This document shows positions 47,453-56,460 of a stretch of DNA of 64,000 nucleotides, in pieces. The translations under genes and the position numbers were made by a program. Within the stretch, counting starts at the first letter, position 1. Every line of letters starts with the position of its first letter. The DNA comes from Zobellella maritima (lineage in GTDB: Bacteria > Pseudomonadota > Gammaproteobacteria > Enterobacterales > Aeromonadaceae), in NCBI RefSeq assembly GCF_003075035.1, contig NZ_QCZE01000002.1:1-64000 (forward strand), read 5' to 3'. A model generated the notes under the pieces. The model had not been told where the DNA came from. It ran no database searches and saw only the letters and a list, made by a program, of their open reading frames with translations.

Positions 47453-47456
47453 GCCT

Positions 47457-47732
47457 ATGTTCGATCTTGCCCTGACCATTGCCTTTGTTTTTCTGAGCCT
47501 GGGTCTGGTGTTGGCAGCCATCCGTCTGCTGCTGGGCCCGACCCTGCCCGACCGGGTGGTAGCGCTGGAGCTGATCGCCTCCATTACCGCCGGCTTTATC
47601 CTGCTGTATGCGGTGGCTTTCGAGCGGCCCCAGTTTATCGATGTGGTGATCGTGCTGGCGCTAACCTCCTTTATGACCGCCGTCGGCTTTGCCCGTTACC
47701 TGGAGCGGGGAGGCAAGCGCGATGATGACTGA
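47457..47732 (+). CDS. mrpF: Mrp antiporter subunit F
   Basis: A 91-aa membrane protein with three hydrophobic segments and the typical LLLGPTLPDRVVALELIAS motif. ATG 47457 is the start. Its last codons overlap the start of the truncated mrpG copy at 47722. Confidence 0.93.
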   Translation: MFDLALTIAFVFLSLGLVLAAIRLLLGPTLPDRVVALELIASITAGFILLYAVAFERPQFIDVVIVLALTSFMTAVGFARYLERGGKRDDD

Positions 47733-47808
47733 ACTGCTGACGGGATTCCTGCTGTTGTTGAGCTCCTTCCTGATGCAGTCCGGAGAGAAGGAGGTATGCC
47801 TGTGGTGA
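47722..47808 (+). pseudogene. Truncated duplicate of the mrpG 5' end (28-codon ORF)
   Basis: A short ORF starting inside mrpF encodes MMTELLTGFLLLLSSFLM, almost the same as the start of MrpG (VVTELLTGFLLLSGSFLM), then diverges and stops. Over 57 nt the two copies (47722-47778 and 47802-47858) match at 42 positions, and most differences are synonymous. Its TGA overlaps the GTG at 47805, so a ribosome finishing the short frame could restart on mrpG. Confidence 0.75.
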
Positions 47809-48182
47809 CCGAGCTGTTGACCGGGTTCTTGTTATTGTCGGGTTCCTTCCTGATGTTGCTGGCCGGTATCGGCATTATCCGCATGCCCGATCTGCTGACC
47901 CGCATGCACGCCACCAGCAAGGCCGGCGCCCTGGGGGTCGGTCTGATGGCCTGCGGCTTTGCCGTGTACTTTCAGGAGACAAGCGTGGTGGTGCGGGCCC
48001 TGGCGGTGGTGGTGTTCGTAATCATGACGGCGCCGGTGGCCGCCCATGTGCTGGCCCGGGCCGGCTATTTCGTGGGTATCAGGCTATGGGAAGGCACCGT
48101 CAAGGATGTGATTAAGGAACGTTACGATCTCAACACCCACCAGCTGGGCAGCTCCTCCCGCAAGCGGGAAGAAGAGGATTGA
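47802..48182 (+). CDS. mrpG: Mrp antiporter subunit G
   Basis: A 126-aa protein with three membrane segments, the family motif GIIRMPDLLTRMHATSKAGA and a charged C-terminal tail. ATG 47796 is in frame but only one base from the AAGGAGG ribosome-binding site; GTG 47802 (or 47805) has proper spacing and corresponds to the ATG-ATG of the upstream duplicate. Last gene of the mrp operon. Confidence 0.92.
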   Translation: MVTELLTGFLLLSGSFLMLLAGIGIIRMPDLLTRMHATSKAGALGVGLMACGFAVYFQETSVVVRALAVVVFVIMTAPVAAHVLARAGYFVGIRLWEGTVKDVIKERYDLNTHQLGSSSRKREEED

Positions 48183-48210
48183 ATGGCACCCATGTCGGAT
48201 GCCAGCTCTA

Positions 48211-49212
48211 TCATTTCACTTCAAAGCCGTAGGCGTAGGGGTCTTCGCTGTCGACCCAGATGGTGTTGTGACCGGTGACCCGGGCCCACCCCTGAATGCT
48301 GGGCATAATGGCTGGATAGTCACCCACTGCAGCCTCGCTCTCCACCCGGCCGACAAACAGGCTGCCGATAATGCTTTCGTGCACAAACTCTTCACCAATC
48401 CCCAGTTTGCCTCTGGCCACCCACTGGGCCATGCGCGCGCTGGTACCGGTGCCACAGGGGGATCTGTCGATCGCACGGTCACCGTAGAACACCGCATTAC
48501 GGGCATGGGCGCCCGGTTGGGTTGGCTGGCCGGTCCACATCACATGGCTGGCGCCGCGCACAGTCGGGTCCAGCGGGTGCACACAATCCACCACCTTGTT
48601 GATCGCTTCCCGTACCTTGGGAGAGTAATGCAATACCTGATCGGCGCTGAACGACTCTAAACCAGGGAAGTTAGCCTGAGGGTCGACGATGGTGTAGTAA
48701 TTTCCGCCATAGGAAACGTCCACGGTCAGCTCGCCCAGTCCCTCCACTTCTATGGTGACATCCCTGTGCGCCAGATAGCTGGCGACGTTGTAGATGCGTA
48801 CCTTCTCAACCTTGCCACCATTTTGCTCGTAATCGATACGGATCTGCCCGGCGGGCACGTCGAGGATCAGCTTGCCCGGGGTTTTGGGTCTGAGCAGACC
48901 ATGTTCGATAGCGCTGGTAACGGTACCTATGGTGCCGTGGCCACACATGGGCAGGCAGCCGCTGGTCTCGATAAACAGAATGGAGGCATCGGCCTGCTCG
49001 CTGCACGGCGGGTAAAGGATGGAGCCGGACATCATCGAATGCCCCCGAGGCTCGAACATCAGTGCCTGGCGAATCCAGTCGTGATGGGTCAGAAAGTCCT
49101 GCCGTTTTTCACTCATGTTACTGCCTTGCAAGGCAGGATAGCCTCCTGCCACCAGTCGTACCGGGTTGCCACAGGTGTGGGCATCTATACAGAAAAAAGT
49201 ACCTTCTCGCAT
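48211..49212 (-). CDS. 4-Hydroxyproline 2-epimerase (proline racemase family)
   Basis: Cofactor-independent epimerase that interconverts trans-4-hydroxy-L-proline and cis-4-hydroxy-D-proline. The 333-aa protein has both catalytic cysteines: PMCGHGTIG (C90) and DRSPCGTGTSA (C253). Two cysteines fit an epimerase or racemase rather than the trans-3-hydroxyproline dehydratase, which has a Thr in place of one. It is divergent from the oxidase at 49350 over a 137-nt region with a palindromic operator. AGGAG precedes the ATG. First step of the island's pathway. Confidence 0.9.
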   Translation of the reverse strand: MREGTFFCIDAHTCGNPVRLVAGGYPALQGSNMSEKRQDFLTHHDWIRQALMFEPRGHSMMSGSILYPPCSEQADASILFIETSGCLPMCGHGTIGTVTSAIEHGLLRPKTPGKLILDVPAGQIRIDYEQNGGKVEKVRIYNVASYLAHRDVTIEVEGLGELTVDVSYGGNYYTIVDPQANFPGLESFSADQVLHYSPKVREAINKVVDCVHPLDPTVRGASHVMWTGQPTQPGAHARNAVFYGDRAIDRSPCGTGTSARMAQWVARGKLGIGEEFVHESIIGSLFVGRVESEAAVGDYPAIMPSIQGWARVTGHNTIWVDSEDPYAYGFEVK

Positions 49213-49303
49213 CGCATGTTTCTCCTGGAAATGATTTCGACTTGTGAGATCTGGATCATGATTTTACAAATGATTAACCAGCATCACTGGCATCCAGATA
49301 TAA

Positions 49304-49322
49304 ATTGTATATTTTATACAAT
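49304..49322. promoter_or_regulatory. Palindromic operator, probably for the GntR regulator
   Basis: ATTGTATA-TTT-TATACAAT is a perfect 19-bp inverted repeat between the divergent epimerase and oxidase genes, 27 nt before the oxidase start. ATTGTAT/ATACAAT half-sites are typical of FCD-type GntR proteins. The gene at 58512-59171 is the obvious candidate regulator. The linkage is inference. Confidence 0.75.
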
Positions 49323-49349
49323 CAAGAAATTTGGTGAAGGGATACACAG

Positions 49350-50660
49350 ATGCAAGACCTGAATCACGATTTGGTGGTCATCGGTGGTGGAATTATCGGC
49401 GTTACCTGCGCCTGGCAACTGACTCGTGCGGGTTACAGGGTCTTGCTGCTGGAAAAGAATGAAATCGGACAGGGTGCTTCCTTCGGCAATGCCGGCCATA
49501 TCGCCACCGAGCAGGTCTTGCCACTGGCCTCACCCGCCGTATTACGGCAGTTACCGCGTATGTTGCTGGATCCGTTGGGGCCCTTGCGCCTGGACTGGCG
49601 TTATCTGCCTCGCATAGCACCCTGGTTGTTAAAGCTGGTTGCGAACATGTGCCCCCAGGCCCAGCGCACCAGCAGTGATGGATTACGCTCGCTGAATGAA
49701 GCCAGCCTGTCGGCCTGGCAGCAACTGTTACAGCAGGCAGGTCTGAGCCGGTTGCTGAAGGAAGACGGTTCCTTGCTGGTGTGTGAAAGCGAGTCTGCAT
49801 TTGCCGAGTTGCAGCGGCATGCGCAGGTGCTGGCCACACTGGGAGTGGTGACCGAGTCCTGGTCCGCTCCGACATTACATCGGCAGTTTGATGGCTTGGC
49901 ATCGGCGGTCAGCGGCGGTTTGTTCTTCCCCGCGACCGGCCATGTGACCGACCCTTATCAGCTGGTGGCGCAGCTGTTTGCCAAGGCGCAGGCCGGCGGC
50001 CTGGAGCGGTGGCAGGCGGAGGTTCATGGTGGACGTTGTCTGGATAACGGCATCGAGCTAAGTACCAGCAAGGGCAAGCTGTTCGCCAAGCGGGTGCTGG
50101 TCGCCACCGGCGCCTGGTCCGCGCCTCTGGTCAGGGAGCTGGCCGGTATCAAGATACCTATGGATACCGAGCGGGGCTATCACCTGATGCTGCCGGCCGA
50201 ACCCGACCGCCTGCCGATGGCGGTCAGCTCCCTGGAGAGAAAATTCATCATGACCCCGATGTCGGGCGGGCTGCGTCTGGCCGGTACGGTGGAATTTGCC
50301 GGTCTGCACAAGGCTCCGGATTACCGTCGAGCCCAGGGGTTGTTGCGCCATGCGGATGCGCTGTTCGATCGGCATTTGGATACTCGGGATGCAACCCCCT
50401 GGATGGGCTGCCGTCCTTCCTTACCGGATTCATTACCGGTTATAGATCGGGTTGGCCCGCAAGGGCGTCTGTTGCTGGCCCTGGGTCATCATCATCTGGG
50501 GCTGACCCAAGCGGCGATCACTGCCCAACTTATTCAGGGCCTGCTGTCGGGAAAACCGTCCGGGCTCGACATCGCTCCTTTCCGCCTGGCGCGGTTTGGG
50601 CAACTACCACCCTCGCACACCTTAAACAACAGTGTTTGCCTGCCCGGCTCAGAAAGCTGA
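49350..50660 (+). CDS. FAD-dependent D-hydroxyproline oxidase/dehydrogenase (DadA-like)
   Basis: A 436-aa DAO-superfamily flavoprotein with the N-terminal dinucleotide motif VVIGGGIIGVTCAWQL and LEKNEIGQGASFGNAG, and the C-terminal MGCRPSLPDSLPVI and ALGHHHLGLTQAA. DadA-like enzymes in hydroxyproline clusters oxidise cis-4-hydroxy-D-proline to pyrroline-4-hydroxy-2-carboxylate; the cluster supports that over D-alanine. The partner electron acceptor is not encoded beside it. First gene of the rightward operon. Confidence 0.88.
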   Translation: MQDLNHDLVVIGGGIIGVTCAWQLTRAGYRVLLLEKNEIGQGASFGNAGHIATEQVLPLASPAVLRQLPRMLLDPLGPLRLDWRYLPRIAPWLLKLVANMCPQAQRTSSDGLRSLNEASLSAWQQLLQQAGLSRLLKEDGSLLVCESESAFAELQRHAQVLATLGVVTESWSAPTLHRQFDGLASAVSGGLFFPATGHVTDPYQLVAQLFAKAQAGGLERWQAEVHGGRCLDNGIELSTSKGKLFAKRVLVATGAWSAPLVRELAGIKIPMDTERGYHLMLPAEPDRLPMAVSSLERKFIMTPMSGGLRLAGTVEFAGLHKAPDYRRAQGLLRHADALFDRHLDTRDATPWMGCRPSLPDSLPVIDRVGPQGRLLLALGHHHLGLTQAAITAQLIQGLLSGKPSGLDIAPFRLARFGQLPPSHTLNNSVCLPGSES

Positions 50661-50690
50661 CCGGACAGGCGTCACACAGGGAGAACGTAT

Positions 50691-52154
50691 ATGGATATCA
50701 AGCAGTCAACTCCGGCGGATCGGATTCGCCTGCCCAGCAGCGTTGAAGTGCTGGGCCTGCTGGCGGCCTTTATTGGCGTTATGTATTTGTTTTTGAATGT
50801 GTGGGCCCTGCCCATACAACTGGCATTGTTCGTGTCCTGGTTTCTGGTCATCGGCTTGGGCATTCGCTTGGGGCTGGGGTATGAGACCATCCAGAAAGGC
50901 TTGCTGAACGGGATCAACAACGGCATGGAAGCCGTGCTGGTGCTGATTACCGTCGGGGCGCTGATCGGTACCTGGATTGCCGGTGGCATAGTGCCCAGCA
51001 TCATCTATTACGGCCTGTCGGTGATGAGCCCCAGCATCTTCCTGTTTGCGGCTTTCATTATCTGCGGCCTGACCTCGCTGGCGACCGGAACCTCTTTCGG
51101 TACCGCGGGCACCGCCGGCATCGCCATGATGGGTATCGGCCACAGCTTCGGCATCCCAATGCCGCTGGTGGCCGGCGCGGTTATTTCCGGGGCCTATGTA
51201 GGTGACAAGCTGTCGCCCCTGTCCGACACCACTGTGATGACAGCATCACTGTGCCGGGTGGATCTGATTGACCATATCAAGTCCATGTTGCATGTCAGTG
51301 CGCCTTCTGCGCTGATCGCCAGCCTGCTGTTCCTGGGAGTCGGTTATTTCTATGTTGACGGTGCCGTTGATACCAGCCGGGCGGATGCGGCCATGGTGGC
51401 CCTGGCCGAACAGTTCAACATCAGCTGGTATCTGCTGCTGCCGACGGTGGCGGTCATCGGCCTGCTGGCCATGCGTAAGCCGTCCATCCCGGTGATCAGC
51501 TTTGGCGCCGTAATGGGCATCGTCTGTGCTGTGTTGTTTCAGGATATGGCGGCGCTGGATGCAGTCAACACTGCCTACTTCGGCAATACCATGAGTTCAG
51601 ACGTCGACTTCCTCAACACCCTGCTCAACCGGGGCGGTATCGAGTCCATGTTCGGGGTTATCGCCCTGGTGCTGTTCGCGCTCGGGCTGGGCGGGCTGAT
51701 GGATCGCATCGGTATCCTGACCGTTATTTGTAACGGCTTCCTGTCCTGGGCCAGCAACGCCGGCCGCCTGACCTTGTCGACCCTGCTGGGCGGTTTCTTC
51801 GGCAACTTCTTTGGTGGTGCGGCCTATGTGTCGCTGATCACCGCCAGTACCATCACCGAGAAAAATTACGACAAGCAGGGTATCGACCGTCGAGTGCTGT
51901 CCCGTAATGCCGAGGCCGGCGGTACCGTTACTACCCCCATGGTGCCCTGGTCCGATGGTGGTGTCTTCATGGCCACCACCCTGGGGGTCAGTACCCTCAG
52001 CTATCTGCCTTTCCTCTGGTTCCACTTCCTGGTGCTGATCATCTCGCTGATTTACGGCTACGCCAATATCGCCATCTGGCGCACTGGTGGCGACGGTGCA
52101 GTGGCCGCAGACGAACTCGAAGAGAATCTGGCTCTGGCAAAGGTTTCTTCATAA
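50691..52154 (+). CDS. NhaC family Na+/H+ antiporter-type transporter
   Basis: A 487-aa membrane protein with about 12 segments and NhaC-family marks GTSFGTAGTAGIAMMGIG and GAYVGDKLSPLSDTTVMTAS. NhaC members exchange Na+ and H+; some relatives exchange organic acids or amino acids. Its place between the oxidase and the deaminase suggests a role in hydroxyproline use, for example uptake or ion balance, but that is inference. Confidence 0.87.
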   Translation: MDIKQSTPADRIRLPSSVEVLGLLAAFIGVMYLFLNVWALPIQLALFVSWFLVIGLGIRLGLGYETIQKGLLNGINNGMEAVLVLITVGALIGTWIAGGIVPSIIYYGLSVMSPSIFLFAAFIICGLTSLATGTSFGTAGTAGIAMMGIGHSFGIPMPLVAGAVISGAYVGDKLSPLSDTTVMTASLCRVDLIDHIKSMLHVSAPSALIASLLFLGVGYFYVDGAVDTSRADAAMVALAEQFNISWYLLLPTVAVIGLLAMRKPSIPVISFGAVMGIVCAVLFQDMAALDAVNTAYFGNTMSSDVDFLNTLLNRGGIESMFGVIALVLFALGLGGLMDRIGILTVICNGFLSWASNAGRLTLSTLLGGFFGNFFGGAAYVSLITASTITEKNYDKQGIDRRVLSRNAEAGGTVTTPMVPWSDGGVFMATTLGVSTLSYLPFLWFHFLVLIISLIYGYANIAIWRTGGDGAVAADELEENLALAKVSS

Positions 52155-52165
52155 CTCACTTTTCC

Positions 52166-52187
52166 GGGCCTGTGTCTCAGGCCCTTT
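52166..52187 (+). terminator. Hairpin between the NhaC-type and deaminase genes
   Basis: GGGCCTG pairs perfectly with CAGGCCC across TGTCT, followed by TTTATC. It lies inside the operon, 12 nt after the transporter stop, and may partly terminate or stabilise transcripts, separating expression of the two halves. Confidence 0.55.
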
Positions 52188-52208
52188 ATCACGATAAGGA
52201 TATGCATA

Positions 52209-53084
52209 ATGAAAATTGAAGGTGTAATGGTTCCGGTCGTCACCCCGTTTGCTCAAGACGGTCAAATCGATTACCCGGCATTGGCGGCGCTGCTGGCCCA
52301 CCAACTGGACGCCGGTGTCAGCGGCATCGTCGCTTGCGGTACCACCGGTGAGTATTACGCCCTGAGCCAGGCTGAGCGCCGTGAGCTGATGGCCTTTATT
52401 GCCAAAGAGGTGGGTGACAAGGCGTTACTGGTGGCCGGTGTTAACGACACTCACTCGGCAGGATCCATTGCCAAGGCGCTGGAAGCGAAGGAGCTGGGCT
52501 ATCAGGCACTGATGCTGGCTCCCCCCATCTACTGCCTGCCGGAGCAGGACGAAATTATCGCCCATTACCAGACCGTGAGCCGCGAAGCAGACATGCCCAT
52601 CATCATGTACAACTTCCCGGCCCGCTCCGGGGTGGAGATCGGCATCGAGGCAGTCAAGGTACTGGCGAAGGATCCCAATATCGTCGGCATCAAGGAAAGC
52701 AGCGGCGATTTCACCCGCGCCGTCACCCTGCTCAACCTGGGTCTGGAAGACTTTGAAGTGGTGTGTGGCTCCGATGACCAGGGAGCGGACTATCTGTTCT
52801 GGGGCGCCCGCTCCTGGATTGGCGGTGGCGCCAACTACCTGGCCGCCGATCATGTCAACATGATCGAAGCGGCCAAGACCGGCGACTGGCAGCAGGTGCG
52901 AAGCATTATGGCTCATATTCTGCCCGTGCTGCAGAACATGGAGTCCGGTGGTTATAACCAGAAAGCCAAGCTGGGCTGCGGCCATATCGGTTACCCGGTC
53001 GGCCCGGTCAGGGCGCCCCTGTACCCGGTGAGCCAGCAGGATGAAGACGACTTTCTGACCCTGCTGACCCAGGCGCTGAAGTAA
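52209..53084 (+). CDS. 1-Pyrroline-4-hydroxy-2-carboxylate deaminase (DapA family)
   Basis: A 291-aa DapA/NAL-superfamily TIM barrel. It has GTTGEYYALSQAE, the catalytic tyrosine in MYNFPARSG (Y134) and the Schiff-base lysine in VGIKESSGD (K162). In hydroxyproline clusters this family deaminates and dehydrates pyrroline-4-hydroxy-2-carboxylate to 2-oxoglutarate semialdehyde. Housekeeping DapA is unlikely because the flanking genes are all catabolic. AAGGATATG region upstream gives a good start. Confidence 0.9.
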   Translation: MKIEGVMVPVVTPFAQDGQIDYPALAALLAHQLDAGVSGIVACGTTGEYYALSQAERRELMAFIAKEVGDKALLVAGVNDTHSAGSIAKALEAKELGYQALMLAPPIYCLPEQDEIIAHYQTVSREADMPIIMYNFPARSGVEIGIEAVKVLAKDPNIVGIKESSGDFTRAVTLLNLGLEDFEVVCGSDDQGADYLFWGARSWIGGGANYLAADHVNMIEAAKTGDWQQVRSIMAHILPVLQNMESGGYNQKAKLGCGHIGYPVGPVRAPLYPVSQQDEDDFLTLLTQALK

Positions 53085-53094
53085 GGAGATAGGC

Positions 53095-54579
53095 ATGTCA
53101 GAACAAGTGCAAAACGTCTTTGCCAAGGCAAGGCAGGGAGAACTGCGAGCCGAGGCCATCATCGTCGGTTATAGCACTGGTAGCCAGACACTGGAAACCC
53201 GGGATCCCTTTGATGAGTCTGTTATCGGTCAGGTTGAAGCCTGTACCGAAGAACAGGTGAACCTGGCGGTGGCTGCCGCCCGTGCCAGCTTCGAGCAGGG
53301 TGAGTGGCGTAAGCTGGCCCCGGCCGAGCGCAAGCAGCGGATGCAGGACTGGGTTGCGCTGCTGGAGCAGCACCAGGAAGAGCTGGCGGCGCTGGATTGT
53401 GTTGATGGTGGCAAGCCGATCAGCGAGTGTCTGAACACCGACATTCCGGAAACCATCAACACCCTGGCCTGGTATGCCGAAGCGGTGGACAAGGTGTTCG
53501 GCAAGGTGGCACCGACCGGGGATGATACCCTGGGCCTGGTGGTCAACGAGCCCATCGGGGTGGTTGCTGCCGTGCTGCCATGGAATTTTCCGGCGCAGAT
53601 GTTTGCCTGGAAGGTGGGCCCGGCGCTGGTGACCGGCAACTCGGTGATTGTAAAACCGGCCGAACAGACTTCCCTGAGTGCCTGGCGCATGGTGCAGCTG
53701 GCCCATCAGGCCGGAATTCCGCAAGGAGTGCTGCAGCTGGTGACCGGTCTGGGTGAGCAGACCGGTATGCCGCTGGGGCTGCACCCGGATGTGGACATGG
53801 TGTCCTTCACCGGCTCGACCGAGGTCGGCCGTTTGTTCCTGCAGTATTCGGCCCAGAGCAACCTGAAAGAAGTGGTGCTCGAGTGTGGCGGCAAGAGCCC
53901 GCAGCTGGTGTTCGATGATGTGGAAGATCTGGATGCCATCGTCGACGATGTGCTGGCGGCGGCCTTCTGGAATATGGGCGAAAACTGCAGCTGTGGATCC
54001 CGTCTGCTGGTGCAGCAGGGCATCAAGGAGCCGTTGCTTGACAAGCTGTGTTCCCGTCTGGCTGGCTGGAAACTGGGTGATCCCAAGGAAGCAGACACCA
54101 TGGTCGGGCCCATGGTGGAGCCGGTGCATTTCAACAAGGTGAAGGCCATGGTCGAGCTGGCCGGGGAACAGGGGGCCAGGCTGCGTTACGGCGGTAATAC
54201 GCCCGCCTTGGGTGCCGGCCTTTTCGTGGAGCCCACCATTTTCGATGAGGTCAGTGCCGACATGACCCTGTTCCGGGACGAGGTATTCGGTCCGGTACTG
54301 GCGGTAACCGAATTCTCCAGCGAGGAAGAAGCGGTGTCGCTGGCCAACCAGACCCAGTATGGCCTGGCCGCTTCCCTCTATACCAGTCATATGGGGCGGG
54401 CCCACCGGGTTTCCCGGGCACTGAAGGCGGGCACCGTCTCCATCAACTGTTTCAGTGAAGGCGATATTACCACCCCCTTCGGCGGCTATGGTCAGTCCGG
54501 CTTCGGTGGCAGAGACAATGGTCTGGAAGCCATGGAACAATATCTGCAAAAGAAAACCATCTGGTATAACCAGGGGTGA
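53095..54579 (+). CDS. Aldehyde dehydrogenase, probably 2-oxoglutarate semialdehyde dehydrogenase
   Basis: A 494-aa NAD(P)+ aldehyde dehydrogenase with PWNFPAQMFAWKVGPAL, the NAD-loop FTGSTEVGR, the general base in LECGGKSP (E263) and nucleophile GENCSCGSR (C298). By sequence it is closest to the PuuC/betaine-aldehyde group; by context it should oxidise 2-oxoglutarate semialdehyde to 2-oxoglutarate, the last step. It follows the deaminase by 10 nt with AAGGAG upstream and ends at the terminator 54596. Confidence 0.9.
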   Translation: MSEQVQNVFAKARQGELRAEAIIVGYSTGSQTLETRDPFDESVIGQVEACTEEQVNLAVAAARASFEQGEWRKLAPAERKQRMQDWVALLEQHQEELAALDCVDGGKPISECLNTDIPETINTLAWYAEAVDKVFGKVAPTGDDTLGLVVNEPIGVVAAVLPWNFPAQMFAWKVGPALVTGNSVIVKPAEQTSLSAWRMVQLAHQAGIPQGVLQLVTGLGEQTGMPLGLHPDVDMVSFTGSTEVGRLFLQYSAQSNLKEVVLECGGKSPQLVFDDVEDLDAIVDDVLAAAFWNMGENCSCGSRLLVQQGIKEPLLDKLCSRLAGWKLGDPKEADTMVGPMVEPVHFNKVKAMVELAGEQGARLRYGGNTPALGAGLFVEPTIFDEVSADMTLFRDEVFGPVLAVTEFSSEEEAVSLANQTQYGLAASLYTSHMGRAHRVSRALKAGTVSINCFSEGDITTPFGGYGQSGFGGRDNGLEAMEQYLQKKTIWYNQG

Positions 54580-54595
54580 ATAAATAGTTAATAGC

Positions 54596-54628
54596 ATGGC
54601 GTCAGACAAATGAATGGCGCCATTTTTA
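54596..54628 (+). terminator. Terminator of the hydroxyproline enzyme operon
   Basis: ATGGCGTC (54596-54603) pairs with GGCGCCAT (54616-54623) with one G-U pair and is followed by TTTT. It separates the enzyme genes from the TRAP transporter genes. Confidence 0.75.
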
Positions 54629-54670
54629 ATAAAGTTAAATTATTAAACTTCTGATTATGATGTTCGTCAT

Positions 54671-54697
54671 ATTGTTTCCCATTGTATGGGAAGCAAT
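54671..54697. promoter_or_regulatory. Long inverted repeat upstream of the TRAP genes
   Basis: ATTGTTTCCCAT and ATGGGAAGCAAT are inverted copies with one mismatch, separated by TGT. It lies 25 nt before the binding-protein gene. An operator or a leader hairpin is possible; ATTGTAT within it resembles the half-site at 49304. Confidence 0.6.
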
Positions 54698-54722
54698 GAT
54701 TTATTTTTAAAAGGATATAAAA

Positions 54723-55784
54723 ATGAAAATAGCTAATAAATGTGGTTCCATTATTACAGCCTGTGCTCTTCTTGTCGCACCGGCTTTAGCAGCCAAGGAA
54801 GTGACCTGGAAGGTTCCCACTTCTGTGCCGGAAGGCTCCTTTTTCTACAATAACTTTCTGCAACGTTTCAGCGACCATCTGAAGGTATACTCCGAAGGGG
54901 AAATAAAATTGAGAACCTTCGGTGCCGGTGTAGTGGTGCCGGCATTTCAGGTATATGAAGCGGTGCAGGATGGTATTGTTGAAGCAGGACATTCCACCCC
55001 TTCCTATTTGGTCAATCAGGATCCGACCAATGCCATATTTGCCGGTTTTCCCGGAGGTATGTCTCCCGAGGCAACCATTACCTGGCTTTATGAAGGCGGT
55101 GGACTGGAAAGTCTGCAGCAATATCGGCAGGAAACCATGGGACTGCATACCATGGTGGTAGGGTTGGGTACTTCCGAAATCCTGGCGCATGCCAATAAAC
55201 CGATTCATGGTATTACCGATTTCGAGAATCTCAAGTACCGAACCTCCGGTGCCTGGGCCGGGGTATTAAAAAATCATCTCAACGGTGTCCCTACTGTTGT
55301 GCCGTCCGGTGAGATATATACACTGCTGCAACGAAAAGGGGTCGATGCGGTGGAATGGGCCACTCCGGGCTCGAATATTATGGAGGGGTTCCATGAGGTA
55401 GCGCCTTATATTATTACTCCCGGTATTCACCAGCCTACCTTTGTGTGGGAGTTCTTTGTGAAACAGGAAACCTGGGATGAGCTGTCTCCCGAATTACAGG
55501 GACGTATCGAAGATGCCGCCCGTCTGACGACGATGGAGTCTTATCTTCACTTTGCCCACGAAGATATGAAAGCCATGGACAAATATAAGGATTATGGCAC
55601 TGAAGTCATCACTCTGGATCAGGATGTCATCGCGCAGATACGAGGCTATGGTCATCAATGGATGGAAGAGCGGGCCAGTGAACAGGCCGAGAAAGGAAAT
55701 AAAAAAATGATGGGTATTCTCAAGGATTATCAGAATTATCAGGATCGTTGGTCGAGGAACTCATCCGTACTGGTAAGAGATTGA
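54723..55784 (+). CDS. TRAP transporter substrate-binding protein (DctP family)
   Basis: A 353-aa periplasmic receptor with a signal peptide (cleavage near residue 23, ALA). It carries the conserved ligand-binding arginine in LKYRTSGAW and, further on, VDAVEWATPGSNIMEGFHE, resembling the TakP-type subgroup. It likely captures hydroxyproline or a related compound from the medium, given its neighbours. Codons end in A/T far more often than in nearby genes, a possible sign of transfer. A hairpin separates it from dctQ. Confidence 0.92.
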   Translation: MKIANKCGSIITACALLVAPALAAKEVTWKVPTSVPEGSFFYNNFLQRFSDHLKVYSEGEIKLRTFGAGVVVPAFQVYEAVQDGIVEAGHSTPSYLVNQDPTNAIFAGFPGGMSPEATITWLYEGGGLESLQQYRQETMGLHTMVVGLGTSEILAHANKPIHGITDFENLKYRTSGAWAGVLKNHLNGVPTVVPSGEIYTLLQRKGVDAVEWATPGSNIMEGFHEVAPYIITPGIHQPTFVWEFFVKQETWDELSPELQGRIEDAARLTTMESYLHFAHEDMKAMDKYKDYGTEVITLDQDVIAQIRGYGHQWMEERASEQAEKGNKKMMGILKDYQNYQDRWSRNSSVLVRD

Positions 55785-55822
55785 GTCTCTTACTTATAAC
55801 CTCCTGACTCAGAATTAGGAAC

Positions 55823-55840
55823 AGGCTGTCTATACAGCCT
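55823..55840 (+). other. Hairpin between dctP and dctQ
   Basis: AGGCTGT pairs with ACAGCCT across CTAT in the 112-nt dctP-dctQ gap. A 3' stabilising or partly terminating hairpin here is common in TRAP operons and would raise the receptor level above the membrane subunits. Confidence 0.6.
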
Positions 55841-55896
55841 GCCCTGTATTTATTTTGAAATAATAGGGTTGTTTTGATAATGACAAGGTAAACCTT

Positions 55897-56460
55897 ATGG
55901 TGTCACTTGTTAATGGGGTGAAAGTTTTGAATGCGTTATTTTTACGTCTCGATGGTATCTCCGGTTTATTGGCGAAGACCTCCATGGCTATGGTGCTGAT
56001 GCTGGTTACTTCTATCCTGTATGAAGTGGTATCACGCTATGCGTTTGGTGCGCCGACATTATGGTCATTTGATATATCCTATATGTTAAATGGCGCTTTA
56101 TTTTTATTGGCGAGTGGTTATTCACTCAAGGTAGAGGCTCATGTAAGAATTGATTTTCTTTCTTCCAGGCTCTCTTTGCGACGTCAACAGTTAATCAATC
56201 TGTTTTTTTACTTCTTCCTGATAGGGCCATCATTTTTCTTGCTGAGTTATGTGGCAGGAGAGAAAGCCATCAGTGCATGGATAACGGGTGAAGTGGAAAG
56301 TGTCAGTCCCTGGTCGCCTCAGGTCTGGCCTTTCTATGGTGCTATCGCCATCGGTTTGATGGCGTTTACCCTGCAGGTCTATATAGACGGTATCAGATAT
56401 TTACAGGGGGACAAGATCCCCGGAGAGTCGGTTACCAAGGATGAGATGAGTCATGGCTGA
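55897..56460 (+). CDS. TRAP transporter small membrane subunit (DctQ)
   Basis: A 187-aa protein with four hydrophobic segments and the DctQ feature VVSRYAFGAPTLWSFDISYM in the second segment. The stop overlaps the dctM start by 8 nt. It is A/T-rich like dctP. Confidence 0.92.
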   Translation: MVSLVNGVKVLNALFLRLDGISGLLAKTSMAMVLMLVTSILYEVVSRYAFGAPTLWSFDISYMLNGALFLLASGYSLKVEAHVRIDFLSSRLSLRRQQLINLFFYFFLIGPSFFLLSYVAGEKAISAWITGEVESVSPWSPQVWPFYGAIAIGLMAFTLQVYIDGIRYLQGDKIPGESVTKDEMSHG

